From assembly GCA_945788205.1 (NCBI GenBank), contig CALZLE010000471.1, positions 1-5,849 on the forward strand: 5,849 nucleotides of DNA, given 5' to 3'. The stretch is from an uncultured Desulfuromonadales bacterium (GTDB lineage Bacteria > Desulfobacterota > Desulfuromonadia > Desulfuromonadales > Geopsychrobacteraceae). A program made the position numbers and the translations under genes. The notes beneath the pieces were generated by a model that searched no databases, was not told the origin of the DNA, and saw only the letters and a program-made list of their open reading frames with translations. Below, piece after piece: positions 5,579-5,849 of this stretch (position 1 is the first letter of the stretch; every line of letters starts with the position of its first letter).

Positions 5579-5849
5579 GCGAGCAATCGACAAAAAGCGA
5601 TAAGCGAGAAAACCTCCGTAAAGGGGTTTATGTTCTGCCCAACCTGATCACTGCAGGCAGCCTGTTTGCCGGCTTTTATGTCATTATTGCCTCAACCGAT
5701 GGCAATTTTGTCCGCGCGGCCTGGTTTATTCTGCTCTCAGCTATCCTCGATGGGTTAGATGGTAAAGTTGCCCGGATGACCGGGACGACCAGCAAGTTCG
5801 GGGTGGAGATGGACTCTCTGGCCGATGTCGTCGCCTTTGGCGTTGCACC
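5575..5849 (+). CDS. pssA: CDP-diacylglycerol--serine O-phosphatidyltransferase, N-terminal part (EC 2.7.8.8)
   Basis: The first 91 codons are present and the gene runs off the window. The CDP-alcohol phosphatidyltransferase signature is complete: D59-G-L-D62-G63-x2-A66-R67-x8-G76-x3-D80-x3-D84. The aspartates bind the divalent metals and the CDP moiety. It is preceded by a polar start (SEQSTKSDKREN), V-Y-V-L-P-N-L-I-T-A-G (18-28), typical of type II (integral membrane) PssA, and a hydrophobic helix at about 24-40. The product makes phosphatidylserine, the substrate of the adjacent Psd. The start is the TTG at 5575, overlapping the psd stop as TTGA, with AGGA at 5563-5566 spaced 8 bases. No ATG occurs in frame before the signature, so TTG is the only reasonable start; translational coupling to psd is likely. 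A related CDP-alcohol transferase such as PgsA is less likely given the context. Confidence 0.92.
   Translation, partial: MSEQSTKSDKRENLRKGVYVLPNLITAGSLFAGFYVIIASTDGNFVRAAWFILLSAILDGLDGKVARMTGTTSKFGVEMDSLADVVAFGVA

Overview
The window reads as ordinary chromosomal DNA of a Gram-negative bacterium. The best guess is a deltaproteobacterium of the Desulfuromonadales (Geobacter/Pelobacter/Desulfuromonas type). This is inferred from the gene order tsaB - small DUF465 protein - ilvD - ilvB - ilvN - psd - pssA and from the style of the protein sequences; no search could be run. All genes lie on the + strand. Start sites are GGAGG-type Shine-Dalgarno followed by ATG, GTG or TTG. Base composition looks uniform, and I see no mobile element, tRNA, rRNA, CRISPR array or phage gene.

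Layout: (1) 1-256 is the C-terminal end of TsaB, a tRNA t6A37 modification protein. (2) 344-562 is a 72-residue DUF465/YdcH-family protein in its own small unit, with a candidate promoter before it and a strong intrinsic terminator after it (591-644). (3) 709-2379 is ilvD, dihydroxy-acid dehydratase. (4) 2380-2534 is a non-coding leader with a weak candidate promoter and a 10-bp GC-rich hairpin. (5) 2535-4232 is ilvB and 4292-4783 is ilvN, the catalytic and regulatory subunits of acetohydroxyacid synthase. (6) 4784-4933 is non-coding, with competing hairpins and then a clear intrinsic terminator (4876-4909). (7) 4934-5578 is psd and 5575-5849 is the 5' part of pssA, overlapping psd in a TTGA junction.

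Two pathways meet here. IlvB/IlvN and IlvD catalyse the first and third common steps of valine/isoleucine synthesis. The middle step, ketol-acid reductoisomerase (IlvC), is not encoded in the window, although in Geobacter-type genomes I recall ilvC sitting between ilvN and psd. PssA and Psd are consecutive steps of phosphatidylethanolamine synthesis: CDP-diacylglycerol + serine gives phosphatidylserine, which Psd decarboxylates.

I found no convincing undescribed system. The points most worth a second look are in the non-coding DNA: the leader hairpin before ilvB, a hairpin abutting the ilvN ribosome binding site, the structured ilvN-psd spacer without ilvC, and the terminator that leaves only 24 bases before psd. 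Three start sites (ilvB, ilvN, psd) should be set downstream of the longest open frame.
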